A stretch of DNA of 64,000 nucleotides, taken from assembly GCF_002847285.1 (NCBI RefSeq), contig NZ_CP025407.1:186001-250000 (forward strand), written 5' to 3'. Of the stretch, positions 7,631 through 16,412 are shown piece after piece. Numbering within the stretch: the stretch's first letter is position 1; every line of letters starts with the position of its first letter. The notes under the pieces were generated by a model. That model ran no database searches, had not been told where the DNA came from, and saw nothing but the letters and a program-made list of their open reading frames with translations. The position numbers and the translations under genes are program-made. Source of the stretch: Streptomyces sp. CMB-StM0423. Its GTDB lineage: Bacteria > Actinomycetota > Actinomycetes > Streptomycetales > Streptomycetaceae.

Positions 7631-9598
7631 ATGAGCGTTCCGCAGCACCCGAGCACCGCCCGCCGCAGCATGCTGCGCGTCACCGGCCTGGCCGGCCTGG
7701 CCGCCGCCGGTGCCGCCGCGGCCTCCGCCGGCACCGCCCGGGCCGCCGCCCCCGCGCGCGGCACCGGCGCCGACAACGGCCCCCGCCGGGGCGGTGTCGC
7801 GGACTTCCGCGACTACGGCCACTCCGGCCCCGGGCGTCCGGCCGACGACGCGCTGGACAAGATGCTCGCCGACAAGAGCATCCACCGCATCGAGGCCCAC
7901 ACCGACCTGCTCTTCACCCGCCGCCACACCACGGACCGCTCGGACGTCGAGCTGGACTTCGGCGGCAACCGGATGCTCACCGAGGGCATCGAGGAGAACG
8001 GGCACGACAACCCCTTCGGCGCGGTGCTGTTCTTCCGCGGCAAGGTCACCGACACCGTCCACGAGCACAAGCTCGGCGCGGAGCTGCCCGAGCTGTCCGA
8101 CGTGTACGAGGTCGGCGACTCCGGCGCGTTCGGCGTCGGCCAGTGGTGGGCGGTCGAGTCGGACGCCGCCGGGTCCGGGAAGTACGAGAAGGAGATCCAG
8201 CGGCTCGTCCAGGTCACCGGGATCGTCGACGGCACGCACATCCGCGTCGGCTACCAGACCGGCTGGCCGCTGGCCGCCGGGCGCACGCTGACCTGGACCC
8301 GGGTCGAGCCCGTCGAGCGGGCGCACGTGCGCAACCTCGTCTTCGAAGGCGCCGGCGACGACCAGTACACCGGCTCGCACCCGGTGGCGTACGAGTACGC
8401 CGTCGGCTGCGACGTCTCCGGCATCGGGGCGACCGGCACCTTCTGGCCCGTGATCATGCGCCGCTGGTGCACCCGGTTCCGTACCGAGAACTGCAGCCTG
8501 GCCAACCCCAAGTCCGTCACCTACGGCGGCGCAGGCTATCTCACCCAGCAGATCTACTGTCTCTACGGGCACATCACGGACTGCCGCACCTCCAACGCCC
8601 GCCACCTCAACGACTTCACCGCCTCCGCCTACTGCTACGTCACCAACTGCCACGGCGACGGTGACGACCAGGGCCCGTTCGTCACCCACGGCCAGTTCGA
8701 GCACGACCTCGTCTACACCGGCAACTCGGGCCTGATGACGTTCGCCAACTCCGGTGCCGCCTGGGGCGGCGCGGCCAGGCGGATCACCGTCCGCCGGCAC
8801 GTGTGCTCCTGGTTCGTCGCCCGCGTCAAGGTCACCGACCTCACGCTGGAGGACGTCACCGTCATCGGCAAGGAGTCCCTGGACGGCTCGGGGATGCTGT
8901 GGGTGAACGCCGACGGCGTGCAGATGCGCGGCTGTACGGCCAGCGGGCCGCTGATCGTCTCGCAGGCGTCCGACCGGTCCGCACGGCCGAACGTCATCGC
9001 CGACTCCGCGTTCTCCTTCGCGCCCGGCGCCGAGATCACCGCCCCCGGGGTGAAGGCCCCGCTGACGCTGGAACGCGTCGTGCTCGACGGCGCCGAGGGC
9101 GCGGCGTTCCGGGGCACCGGGCCGCTGGTCCTCGACCACTGCCGGGTCACCGGCGCCCCCGGCGCGGAGCCCGTCTCGTACGCGCACGCCGACCTCACCG
9201 TCGAGGGCGGGGTGTTCACCGACACCGGGATCAGGCTGACCGGCGCGGGCGGGCAGCGGCTGCGCCTGGACGGCGCCCGGCTCTCGGGCACCAACAAGGC
9301 CGGCGCGCTGCTCTCCCGCGGCGGTGGGGACCGCACCGTCACCTGGCAGTTGACCGGCGTCGACGCCACCGCCGCGGACGACGGCACCGCGCACATCGCG
9401 CTCGACGGCGGCGTCAACCGCTACCGGGCGCAGGGCTGCACCTTCACCGGCGGCCGGCTGGAGCTGCAGCCCGCCGCCTTCGCGGACTCCGGCTCGCACC
9501 TGCTGCACGCGGGCTGCGTCGAGGACGGCGTGACGCGGGCGGCCCTGCCGGACGAGGGCGACCGCGTCGTCCACACCGCGGGCAACCTGCGGCTCTGA
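7631..9598 (+). CDS. Tat-exported right-handed beta-helix protein (possible polysaccharide lyase)
   Basis: This 655-residue protein begins with a twin-arginine signal: RR at residues 11-12, a hydrophobic Ala/Gly stretch and an A-R-A cleavage-like site near residue 36. The mature part is rich in short repeated turns with Asn, Cys and hydrophobic strands (ENCSLANPKSVTYGG, DCRTSNARHLNDF, VTNCHGDGDDQG, LTLEDVTVIGKE, LEDV/LDHCRV-type rungs), the look of a parallel beta-helix as in pectate lyases and other polysaccharide-active proteins. GGAAGG lies 10-15 bases before the ATG. Next to a sugar ABC system it would cut or bind an extracellular polymer. The fold is inferred from pattern, and no catalytic residues are assigned. 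Confidence 0.65.
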   Translation: MSVPQHPSTARRSMLRVTGLAGLAAAGAAAASAGTARAAAPARGTGADNGPRRGGVADFRDYGHSGPGRPADDALDKMLADKSIHRIEAHTDLLFTRRHTTDRSDVELDFGGNRMLTEGIEENGHDNPFGAVLFFRGKVTDTVHEHKLGAELPELSDVYEVGDSGAFGVGQWWAVESDAAGSGKYEKEIQRLVQVTGIVDGTHIRVGYQTGWPLAAGRTLTWTRVEPVERAHVRNLVFEGAGDDQYTGSHPVAYEYAVGCDVSGIGATGTFWPVIMRRWCTRFRTENCSLANPKSVTYGGAGYLTQQIYCLYGHITDCRTSNARHLNDFTASAYCYVTNCHGDGDDQGPFVTHGQFEHDLVYTGNSGLMTFANSGAAWGGAARRITVRRHVCSWFVARVKVTDLTLEDVTVIGKESLDGSGMLWVNADGVQMRGCTASGPLIVSQASDRSARPNVIADSAFSFAPGAEITAPGVKAPLTLERVVLDGAEGAAFRGTGPLVLDHCRVTGAPGAEPVSYAHADLTVEGGVFTDTGIRLTGAGGQRLRLDGARLSGTNKAGALLSRGGGDRTVTWQLTGVDATAADDGTAHIALDGGVNRYRAQGCTFTGGRLELQPAAFADSGSHLLHAGCVEDGVTRAALPDEGDRVVHTAGNLRL

Positions 9599-9660
9599 CC
9601 TCTCCCCCGCGCCCCCCGCACCCGCTGTCCCGACCGCCCGTACCCAGCACCGGAGTTGCC

Positions 9661-10929
9661 GTGTCCACGCATCCCCCGATCACCGCCAGGCCCGTCCGCA
9701 TCGCCGTCGCCGGCGCCGGGAACCGCGGGCGCACGTACGCCGACTGGGTGCGGGCGCACCCGGAGCGGGCCGAACTGGTCGCGGTCGCCGACCCGAGCCC
9801 GGCCGCCCGGGCGGCGGTGGGCGCGCCGCGCGAGTTCGACGACTGGCGCGCGCTCGCCGCGGCCGGGGTGGAGGCCGACGCGGTCGTCGTCGCCACCCAG
9901 GACCGCGACCACGTCGACCCGGTGCTCGCCTTCGCCGAGGCCGGCTACGCGGTCCTGGCGGAGAAGCCGCTCGCGCCCACCGAGGAGGAGACCCGGCGCA
10001 TCGTCGAGGGCGTCGAGCGGGCCGGGGTGCTCTTCGCGGTCTGCCACGTCATGCGCTACATGCCGTACACCGACCTGGTGAAGGAGGTCGTCGACTCCGG
10101 CGTGCTCGGCGAGCTGGTCTCGCTGGACCATCTGGAGCCGGTCGGCTGGTGGCACTACGCGCACAGCTACGTGCGCGGCCCGTGGCGCAAGGAGGAGCTG
10201 TCCTCGCCGATGCTGCTGGCCAAGTCCTGCCACGACCTGGACTGGATCGCGTACGTCACCGGCGCCCGCATCGAGCAGGTCACCGGCTTCGGCGGGCTCA
10301 AGCACTTCCGCCCCGAGAACGCCCCGGCCGGTGCCGGGGAGCGCTGCACGGACTGCGCCGTCGAGGCCGACTGCCCGTACAGCGCGCCGAAGCTCTACCT
10401 GCCGGTGCTGCGCGACAAGGGCGCGGTCTGGCCGGTCACCCACGTCACCGGCGCGACGGACCCGACTGATGAAGCCGGGCTGATCGAGGCGCTGCGCACC
10501 GGCCCGTACGGGGTGTGCGCCTACCGCGCGGACAACGACGTCGTCGACCACCAGGTCCTCGCGATGCTGCTGTCCGGCGGGGTCACCGCCACCTTCCAGA
10601 TGGTCGCCTTCACCGAGCAGACCCACCGCCAGACCCGCGTCTTCGGCTCCCACGGCTGGCTGCGCGGCGACGGCGAGAGCGTCACCGTGCAGGACTTCCG
10701 CACCGGCGAGACCACCGTGCGCACCGTCGACGCCGCCGGCTCCAACGCGGCCGACGGCCACGGCGGCGGCGACGCCGGGCTGATGGACGCCTTCGTACGG
10801 GCCGTCGCCACCGGCGACTCGGGCGTGCTGCGCTCCGGCACCGCCGCGTCGCTCGGCAGCCACCTCGCCGCGTTCGCCGCGGAGCGCGCCCGGCACACCG
10901 GCACCGTCCAGGCGGTGCCGGCCCGCTGA
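9661..10929 (+). CDS. Gfo/Idh/MocA-family oxidoreductase
   Basis: This 422-residue protein has the nucleotide-binding start RIAVAGAGNRGRTYADW and the family signature AEKPLAPTEEE near residue 100. KSCHDLDW supplies the catalytic-type His/Asp region. Members use NAD(P) to oxidise or reduce sugars, inositols or sugar acids. A cysteine cluster (ERCTDCAVEADCPYS) near residues 220-235 could bind a metal and recurs in some subfamilies. The GTG start has CCGGAG 5 bases upstream. It probably carries out the first cytoplasmic redox step on the imported sugar. Confidence 0.88.
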   Translation: MSTHPPITARPVRIAVAGAGNRGRTYADWVRAHPERAELVAVADPSPAARAAVGAPREFDDWRALAAAGVEADAVVVATQDRDHVDPVLAFAEAGYAVLAEKPLAPTEEETRRIVEGVERAGVLFAVCHVMRYMPYTDLVKEVVDSGVLGELVSLDHLEPVGWWHYAHSYVRGPWRKEELSSPMLLAKSCHDLDWIAYVTGARIEQVTGFGGLKHFRPENAPAGAGERCTDCAVEADCPYSAPKLYLPVLRDKGAVWPVTHVTGATDPTDEAGLIEALRTGPYGVCAYRADNDVVDHQVLAMLLSGGVTATFQMVAFTEQTHRQTRVFGSHGWLRGDGESVTVQDFRTGETTVRTVDAAGSNAADGHGGGDAGLMDAFVRAVATGDSGVLRSGTAASLGSHLAAFAAERARHTGTVQAVPAR

Positions 10930-10983
10930 CATCCGCACCGCCCCCACACCCTTTTATCCCGCCCCATCCCCGGAGGAAGTGCC

Positions 10984-12249
10984 ATGACCCTGATCCACCA
11001 CCGGCGTTCACGGACCAGAGCCGTCGCCGTACCGCTGCTCGCCACCGCGCTGGCCGGCGTCGCGCTCGCCGGCTGCGGCGGCAGCGACGGCGCGGGCGGC
11101 GGGAAGGGCTCCGTCACCATGTGGACGTACCCCGTGATCTTCGACGAGGCGAAGAACAAGGCGTACTGGGACGGCATGGTCGAGAAGTTCGAGAAGGAGA
11201 ACAAGGACATCTCGGTCAAGGTGGAGACCTACCCGTGGGCCGACCGCGACACCGCGCTCGGCACCGCCATCGCCTCCGGCAAGGGGCCTGACGTGGTCTA
11301 CCTGGTGCCGGACCAGTTGCCGAAGTACGCGCCGGACATCGTGCCGGCCGCCGACTACATGCCGGCCGACGCCGAGTCCGACTACACGGACTTCGCGCTG
11401 CAGTCCGTGACCGTGGGCGACGACGTGCTCGGCACCCCGATCCTCACCAGCGCCAACCCGCTGATATGCGACAAGCGCGTCTTCGACGCGGTCGGCGAGG
11501 ACTCCTACCCCGAGACCTGGGACGACCTGAAGGCGCTCGGCCCGAAGATGAAGGACGAGGGCTACTACGCCCTCAGCTACACCGGTGACACCGCGCAGAC
11601 GCTCAACATGACGTTTTACCCGCTGCTCTGGCAGGCCGGCGGCGAGGTGTTCGCCGAGGACGGCGAGTCCGTGGCGTTCGACGACGCGGCGGGCGTCGGG
11701 GCGCTGACGTACCTGACGGAGTTCGTCGAGGAGGGCTGGACGCCCAAGGACCTCGTCACCACCACGCCGAACCTGGAGCAGACCCCGGTCGCCAAGGGCA
11801 AGGTCGCCTGTACGTGGACCAACGTCCCGGCCGACGTCGAGCCGTTCTGGGGCCGGGAGAACATCGTCGTCCAGCCGCCGCTGACCGGCGAGGAGTCGGT
11901 CGGCTACGGCACCGTCGGCGCGCTGTCGATGCTGAAGGGCGCCGACACCGGGGCCGCCGGCAAGTGGATCAACTTCGTCGCCCAGCCGGAGAACGCCGCG
12001 GACCTGGAGAAGGGCGCCGGCTACTTCCCGGCCCGTACCTCCGCCGACGACCTCTACCCGGACGACGAGCTGCAGCAGGCGGTCGCCGACACGCTGCCCG
12101 CGATGAACGCGGGTCCGCTGGAGGAGAAGGCGCGCGAGGTGATGGGCGTGCTCGCGCCCGAGCTGCAGGCCGCGCTGCTCGGCAAGAAGAGCCCCGAGGA
12201 CGCGCTGAAGGCGGCGGCCGAGGCGGCCGACGCCCAGATCGCCCGCTGA
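10984..12249 (+). CDS. Sugar ABC transporter substrate-binding lipoprotein
   Basis: This 421-residue protein has a lipoprotein signal: basic N-terminus, hydrophobic core and lipobox LAGC with the lipidated Cys at residue 31. The rest matches family 1 solute-binding proteins (VTMWTYPVIFDEAKNKAYWDGMVEKFEKENKDI, ASGKGPDVVYLVPDQL). GGAGGAAG precedes the ATG by 6 bases. It delivers a sugar, probably an oligosaccharide or sugar acid released outside, to the permeases encoded next. A 175-base gap separates it from the first permease, which may allow a higher level of binding protein. Confidence 0.92.
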   Translation: MTLIHHRRSRTRAVAVPLLATALAGVALAGCGGSDGAGGGKGSVTMWTYPVIFDEAKNKAYWDGMVEKFEKENKDISVKVETYPWADRDTALGTAIASGKGPDVVYLVPDQLPKYAPDIVPAADYMPADAESDYTDFALQSVTVGDDVLGTPILTSANPLICDKRVFDAVGEDSYPETWDDLKALGPKMKDEGYYALSYTGDTAQTLNMTFYPLLWQAGGEVFAEDGESVAFDDAAGVGALTYLTEFVEEGWTPKDLVTTTPNLEQTPVAKGKVACTWTNVPADVEPFWGRENIVVQPPLTGEESVGYGTVGALSMLKGADTGAAGKWINFVAQPENAADLEKGAGYFPARTSADDLYPDDELQQAVADTLPAMNAGPLEEKAREVMGVLAPELQAALLGKKSPEDALKAAAEAADAQIAR

Positions 12250-12424
12250 CCCCGCGGGGCCGCGGCCCCCTTCCCCTCCCGTAGCCCGCGCGGCCCGGAC
12301 CACCGACTGCTCCGGGCCGGCGCGGGCCCCACGGACCGCGCGCCCGGCCGGCGGCGCCGAACCCCTGCCGCCGGCCGGGCCGCGCATCCGCCCGCACCAC
12401 CCCCGTACCGCAAGGAGACCCACC

Positions 12425-13336
12425 GTGGCAGTCGTCGCGGAACCCACCCGGAACAGGCGAAGGCGCCGCAGCGGGCCGCACGCGCGCCGCGAGGCCCGGA
12501 TCGGCCTGCTGTTCGTCCTGCCGTGCTTCCTGCTCTTCCTCGCCTTCCGGTTCGGCCCCGCGGTCGCCGGGGTGCTGATGAGCTTCACCGATTACACCCT
12601 CACCGGGGGCGGCAGCTTCATCGGCGCCGACAACTTCACCCGGCTGAAGGACGACCCGCTGTTCTGGGACGCGCTGAAGGTCACCGTGATCTACACGGTG
12701 CTGGCCGTGCCCGGCACCATCGCGGTCTCGGTGGGGCTCGCGCTGCTGACCCGGCGGGCGTTCCGCGGCTCGAAGGTCTTCCGCTCGGTGTTCTTCCTGC
12801 CGGTCGTCACCTCGCTGGTGCTGGCAGCCACCGTGTTCGTGTGGATCTTCTCCACCGGCGGCCCCTGGTCGACGGCGATGGGCTGGATCGGGCTGCCGGA
12901 GGAGTCGTGGCTCTCCCACGACACCCTGGTGGTGCCCGCGCTGGCGCTGGTGGGCATCTGGTCGCGGTTCGGCTACGGGATGCTCATCCTGCTGGCCCGG
13001 ATGCAGGACATCCCGCGGGAGCTGGAGGAGGCCGCACTCACCGACGGGGCCGGCCCCTGGCAGCGGTTCCGGCACATCGTGCTGCCGCAGTTGCGGCCGG
13101 CGCTGTTCTTCCTCGCGGTGATCGAGACGACGGCCTCGTTCCAGGTCTTCGACGCGGTCTACACGATGACCGGCGGCGGCCCCGCCAACTCCAGCTACAC
13201 GCTGGTCTTCCAGCTCTACGACGCCGGCTTCAAGTACTTCGACCTGGGCTACGCGGCGGCGATCGGCGTGGCGCTCTTCGCGCTGACGCTGGTGGTCGCG
13301 CTGATCCAGCGGCTGACGATCGGGAAGGACGACTGA
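12425..13336 (+). CDS. Sugar ABC transporter permease, MalF/UgpA type
   Basis: A 303-residue integral membrane protein with about six hydrophobic segments. The EAA loop that contacts the ATPase is visible as ELEEAALTDGAGPWQRFRHI followed by VLPQLRPAL. The N-terminus is basic (RRRRSGPHARREAR). A GTG start follows AAGGAG by 7 bases. It pairs with the permease that begins 2 bases after its stop. Substrate specificity cannot be read from sequence. Confidence 0.92.
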   Translation: MAVVAEPTRNRRRRRSGPHARREARIGLLFVLPCFLLFLAFRFGPAVAGVLMSFTDYTLTGGGSFIGADNFTRLKDDPLFWDALKVTVIYTVLAVPGTIAVSVGLALLTRRAFRGSKVFRSVFFLPVVTSLVLAATVFVWIFSTGGPWSTAMGWIGLPEESWLSHDTLVVPALALVGIWSRFGYGMLILLARMQDIPRELEEAALTDGAGPWQRFRHIVLPQLRPALFFLAVIETTASFQVFDAVYTMTGGGPANSSYTLVFQLYDAGFKYFDLGYAAAIGVALFALTLVVALIQRLTIGKDD

Positions 13337-13338
13337 CC

Positions 13339-14313
13339 ATGACCTCGGCCCCCGCGAAGACCCCGCACGAAGAGATACCGGCAGGACCGGCTCCGGCGCC
13401 CGCGCCCGGCAAGGGCCGCGCGCCCGGACTCGCCGCCCGGCGCGACGAGCGCCGGCTGCGCCGCGCCGCGAACCGCGACTCCGTACCGCACGCGATGCGC
13501 GGCAGCACCGCCGGCCGGATAGGCCGCGGCCTGCTGCTGGCCCTGGCCGCCGTCGTCACCGTCTTCCCGTTCTACGCCATGGTGGTGCTGTCGCTGAAGC
13601 CCGCCGCGGCGGTGGAGTTCCCCGGCAGCCTGGTGCCGTGGCCGCTGGGCGGCGAGGCGTACGGGAGCGTCATGAACTCCCAGGACGTGCCGCGCTGGCT
13701 CTTCAACACGCTGCTCTACTCGCTGGTGTCGGTGGTGGGCGTGCTGCTGCTGTCGTCGCTTGCGGGCTATGCCTTCGCCAAGAAGCGCTTCCCCGGCCGC
13801 GAGGCGATGTTCTGGTCGTTCCTGTCGATGGTGATGGTGCCCTATCACGTCACGATGATCCCGACGTTCGCGATGATCGCGAAGCTCGGCGGCGTGGACA
13901 CGTACTGGGGCCTGATCGTGCCGACGCTCGCCAACGCCCAGGCGGTCTTCCTCATGCGGCAGTTCATCCAGGGGCTGCCGGACGAGCTGTTCGAGGCGGC
14001 GCGCCTGGACGGCTGCAGCGAGCTGCAGATCTTCGGCCGCATCGTGCTGCCGCTGCTCAAGCCCATCCTGGCCACGCTCGGCGTCTTCGTCTTCCTGTGG
14101 CACTGGAACGACTTCCTGTGGCCGCTGGTCATCGGGCAGTCCACGGACATGCGCACACTCACCGTCGGCATCGCCTCCCTGCAGCAGCAGAACGTGCCGC
14201 TGAACGTCGTGCTGTCCGGCTCCGTCATCGCGTTCGTGCCCATCTTCGCCGCGTATCTGGTGGGCCAGCGCTACTTCACCGAGGGCGTCACGGCGTCCGG
14301 GATCAAGGGGTGA
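13339..14313 (+). CDS. Sugar ABC transporter permease, MalG/UgpE type
   Basis: A 324-residue permease with an unusually long, Pro/Ala- and Arg-rich cytoplasmic N-terminus (about 60 residues) before the first membrane segment. The EAA motif is FEAARLDGCSELQIFGRIVL followed by PLLKPIL. The ATG lies 2 bases after the stop of the first permease and probably depends on translation of that gene. No ATPase follows; in Streptomyces a shared ATPase of the MsiK type commonly serves such systems. Confidence 0.92.
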   Translation: MTSAPAKTPHEEIPAGPAPAPAPGKGRAPGLAARRDERRLRRAANRDSVPHAMRGSTAGRIGRGLLLALAAVVTVFPFYAMVVLSLKPAAAVEFPGSLVPWPLGGEAYGSVMNSQDVPRWLFNTLLYSLVSVVGVLLLSSLAGYAFAKKRFPGREAMFWSFLSMVMVPYHVTMIPTFAMIAKLGGVDTYWGLIVPTLANAQAVFLMRQFIQGLPDELFEAARLDGCSELQIFGRIVLPLLKPILATLGVFVFLWHWNDFLWPLVIGQSTDMRTLTVGIASLQQQNVPLNVVLSGSVIAFVPIFAAYLVGQRYFTEGVTASGIKG

Positions 14314-14322
14314 GAACCGATC

Positions 14323-15351
14323 GTGTTCGCTGACGAGAAGGCACTTGAGGAGCGCCTGGCCACCCCCTCGCCGGGGCTGACCGAGGACATGGCCCGCCTG
14401 GAAGGCGACCTGCTGGTGCTCGGCGCCGGCGGCAAGATGGGCCCGAGCCTGTGCCGGCTGGCGCGGCGGGCGCTGGATGCCGCGGGGCGTGCGGACGTGG
14501 CGGTGCACGCGGTGTCCCGCTGGTCGGACCCGGCCGCGGCCGGGCGGCTGCAGGCCGCGGGGGTACGCACCGTGGCCGCGGACCTGATGGACCCGGACAC
14601 CGATCTGGCCGCGCTGCCGGACGCGGGGAACGTCGTGTTCATGGTCGGCGCCAAGTTCGGCTCCGCCGGGGCGCCTTCGCACGCCTGGGCGGTGAACGCG
14701 GGGCTGCCGGAGCGGGTCGCACGCCGCTGGGCGGACGCCCGGGTCGCGGCGTTCTCCACCGGCAACGTCTATCCGCTGGTGTCCGTGGGCACCGGCGGCT
14801 CGGCCGAGTCGGACCCGGTGGGGCCGGTCGGCGAGTACGCCATGTCGTGCCTGGGCCGCGAACGGCTCTTCGCGCACGCGGCGCTCACCCACGGCACGAA
14901 GGTCGCGCTGCTGCGCCTCAACTACGCGGTGGACCTGCGCTACGGCGTCCTCGCCGACGTCGCCCAGCGGGTGCACGCCGGCGCGCCCGTGGACGTCACC
15001 ACGGGCCACGTCAACGTCGTCTGGCAAGGGTACGCCAACGAAGTCGCCCTGCGCGCACTGCTGCACGCCCGCGACGGGGAGCCGTTCACCCTCAACATCA
15101 CCGGGCCCGAGACCGCCGCCGTGCGCCGGCTGGCGCACCGGTTCGGCGCCGAGTTCGGCACCGAGCCGGTCTTCGAGGGAACCGAGGCCCCCACGGCCCT
15201 CCTCTCCGACGCCGCGGCCTGCCACGCTCTCTTCGGCTACCCGGACGTGCCGCTGCGCACCCTCGTCGGCTGGCAGGCCGACTGGCTGCACCGCGGGCTC
15301 CCGCTGTCCGGCAAGCCCACCAAGTTCCAGGTACGCGACGGAAGGTTCTGA
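14323..15351 (+). CDS. NAD-dependent epimerase/dehydratase-like (extended SDR) protein
   Basis: A 342-residue Rossmann protein with LVLGAGGKMGP near residue 32 and FSTGNVYP where extended SDR proteins keep the active-site Ser/Thr. The usual YxxxK is replaced by GEYAMSCLGRE, with Cys at the Lys position. That predicts altered chemistry or loss of classical dehydrogenase activity. The GTG start follows the permease by 9 bases. It lies between the transporter and an aldolase-like gene, so a sugar-acid epimerase or dehydrogenase step is the best guess. Confidence 0.75.
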   Translation: MFADEKALEERLATPSPGLTEDMARLEGDLLVLGAGGKMGPSLCRLARRALDAAGRADVAVHAVSRWSDPAAAGRLQAAGVRTVAADLMDPDTDLAALPDAGNVVFMVGAKFGSAGAPSHAWAVNAGLPERVARRWADARVAAFSTGNVYPLVSVGTGGSAESDPVGPVGEYAMSCLGRERLFAHAALTHGTKVALLRLNYAVDLRYGVLADVAQRVHAGAPVDVTTGHVNVVWQGYANEVALRALLHARDGEPFTLNITGPETAAVRRLAHRFGAEFGTEPVFEGTEAPTALLSDAAACHALFGYPDVPLRTLVGWQADWLHRGLPLSGKPTKFQVRDGRF

Positions 15352-15359
15352 GCCGCCCC

Positions 15360-16412
15360 ATGCCCACCGACCGCCCCACCCCGCTGGACGTCCTCGCCGA
15401 CGGCGCCGTCATCCCCGCCCACCCGCTCGCCCTGACCGCGGACCGGCGCCTGGACGAGCGCCGCCAGCGCGCCCTGACCCGCTACTACCTCGACGCCGGC
15501 GCCGGCGGCATCGCCGTCGCCGTGCACACCACCCAGTTCGCCATCCGCGAGCCGCAGGTCGGCCTGCTGCGCCCGGTGCTCGAACTCGCCGCGGAGACCG
15601 CGGCGGAGAGCGCCGCCGCCTCGGGCCGGCCGGCGGTGAGGATAGCCGGCGCCTGCGGTTACACCGCGCAGGCCGTCGCCGAGGCGGAGCTGGCCGCCTC
15701 CCTCGGCTACGACGCGGTGCTGCTCAGCCCCGCGGTACCGGGCGCGAACGAGGAGGGACTGCTGGAACGGGCCCGCGCCGTCGGCGAGGTGCTGCCGGTC
15801 ATCGGCTTCTATCTGCAGGAGGCCGTCGGCGGGCGGTACTTGTCCCCCGCGTTCTGGGCGGCGCTCGCCGACCAGCCCTCGACGGCGGCCATCAAGATCG
15901 CGCCGTTCGACCGCTACCGCACCGCGGACGTGGTGCGCGCGGTCGCCGGCGCCGACCGCGGCCCGGAGGTCGCGCTCTACACCGGCAACGACGACGACAT
16001 CGTCGGCGACCTCCTCACCCCGTACGACACGGCCGGGGGCCGGCGCTGGTTCGCCGGCGGGCTCCTCGGGCAGTGGGCGGTGTGGACCCGGCCGGCGGCC
16101 GGGCTGCTGGCCGACGTGCGCCGGGCCCGCGCGGGGGACCACGAGGCGCTGCTGCGCTGCCTGGCGCGCCGGCCGCAGCTCACCGACGCCAACAGCGCGG
16201 TCTTCGACGTACGGGGCGGGTTCCGCGGCTGCATCGCCGGAGTACACGAAGTGCTGCGGCGGCAGGGGCTGCTCAAGGGCACCTGGTGCCTCGACCCCGG
16301 CGAGGTGCTCTCGCCGGGGCAGGCCGACGAGCTGAGCCGCGTGGCGGCCGCGTACCCGTGGCTGACCGACGACGACTTCGTGAAGGAGCACCTGGATGAC
16401 TGGCTCCGCTGA
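15360..16412 (+). CDS. DapA/KDG-aldolase-like (dihydrodipicolinate synthase family) protein
   Basis: A 350-residue TIM-barrel protein. GFYLQEAVGG supplies the expected Tyr region and TAAIKIAPFDRY the expected Schiff-base Lys near residue 180. The family includes aldolases and dehydratases for 2-keto-3-deoxy sugar acids as well as DapA. With an acid-sugar dehydratase in the opposite arm, cleavage of a keto-deoxy acid to pyruvate plus an aldehyde is a reasonable inference. It overlaps the next gene by 17 bases. Confidence 0.8.
   Translation: MPTDRPTPLDVLADGAVIPAHPLALTADRRLDERRQRALTRYYLDAGAGGIAVAVHTTQFAIREPQVGLLRPVLELAAETAAESAAASGRPAVRIAGACGYTAQAVAEAELAASLGYDAVLLSPAVPGANEEGLLERARAVGEVLPVIGFYLQEAVGGRYLSPAFWAALADQPSTAAIKIAPFDRYRTADVVRAVAGADRGPEVALYTGNDDDIVGDLLTPYDTAGGRRWFAGGLLGQWAVWTRPAAGLLADVRRARAGDHEALLRCLARRPQLTDANSAVFDVRGGFRGCIAGVHEVLRRQGLLKGTWCLDPGEVLSPGQADELSRVAAAYPWLTDDDFVKEHLDDWLR

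Noticed and set aside
6365..9598. One very long open frame (1077 codons) covering iclR and the beta-helix gene
   Set aside because: Its first 420 codons lie out of frame over the IclR gene and are Arg/Pro-rich noise typical of GC-rich DNA. Only the part from 7631 has a signal peptide and a ribosome site.
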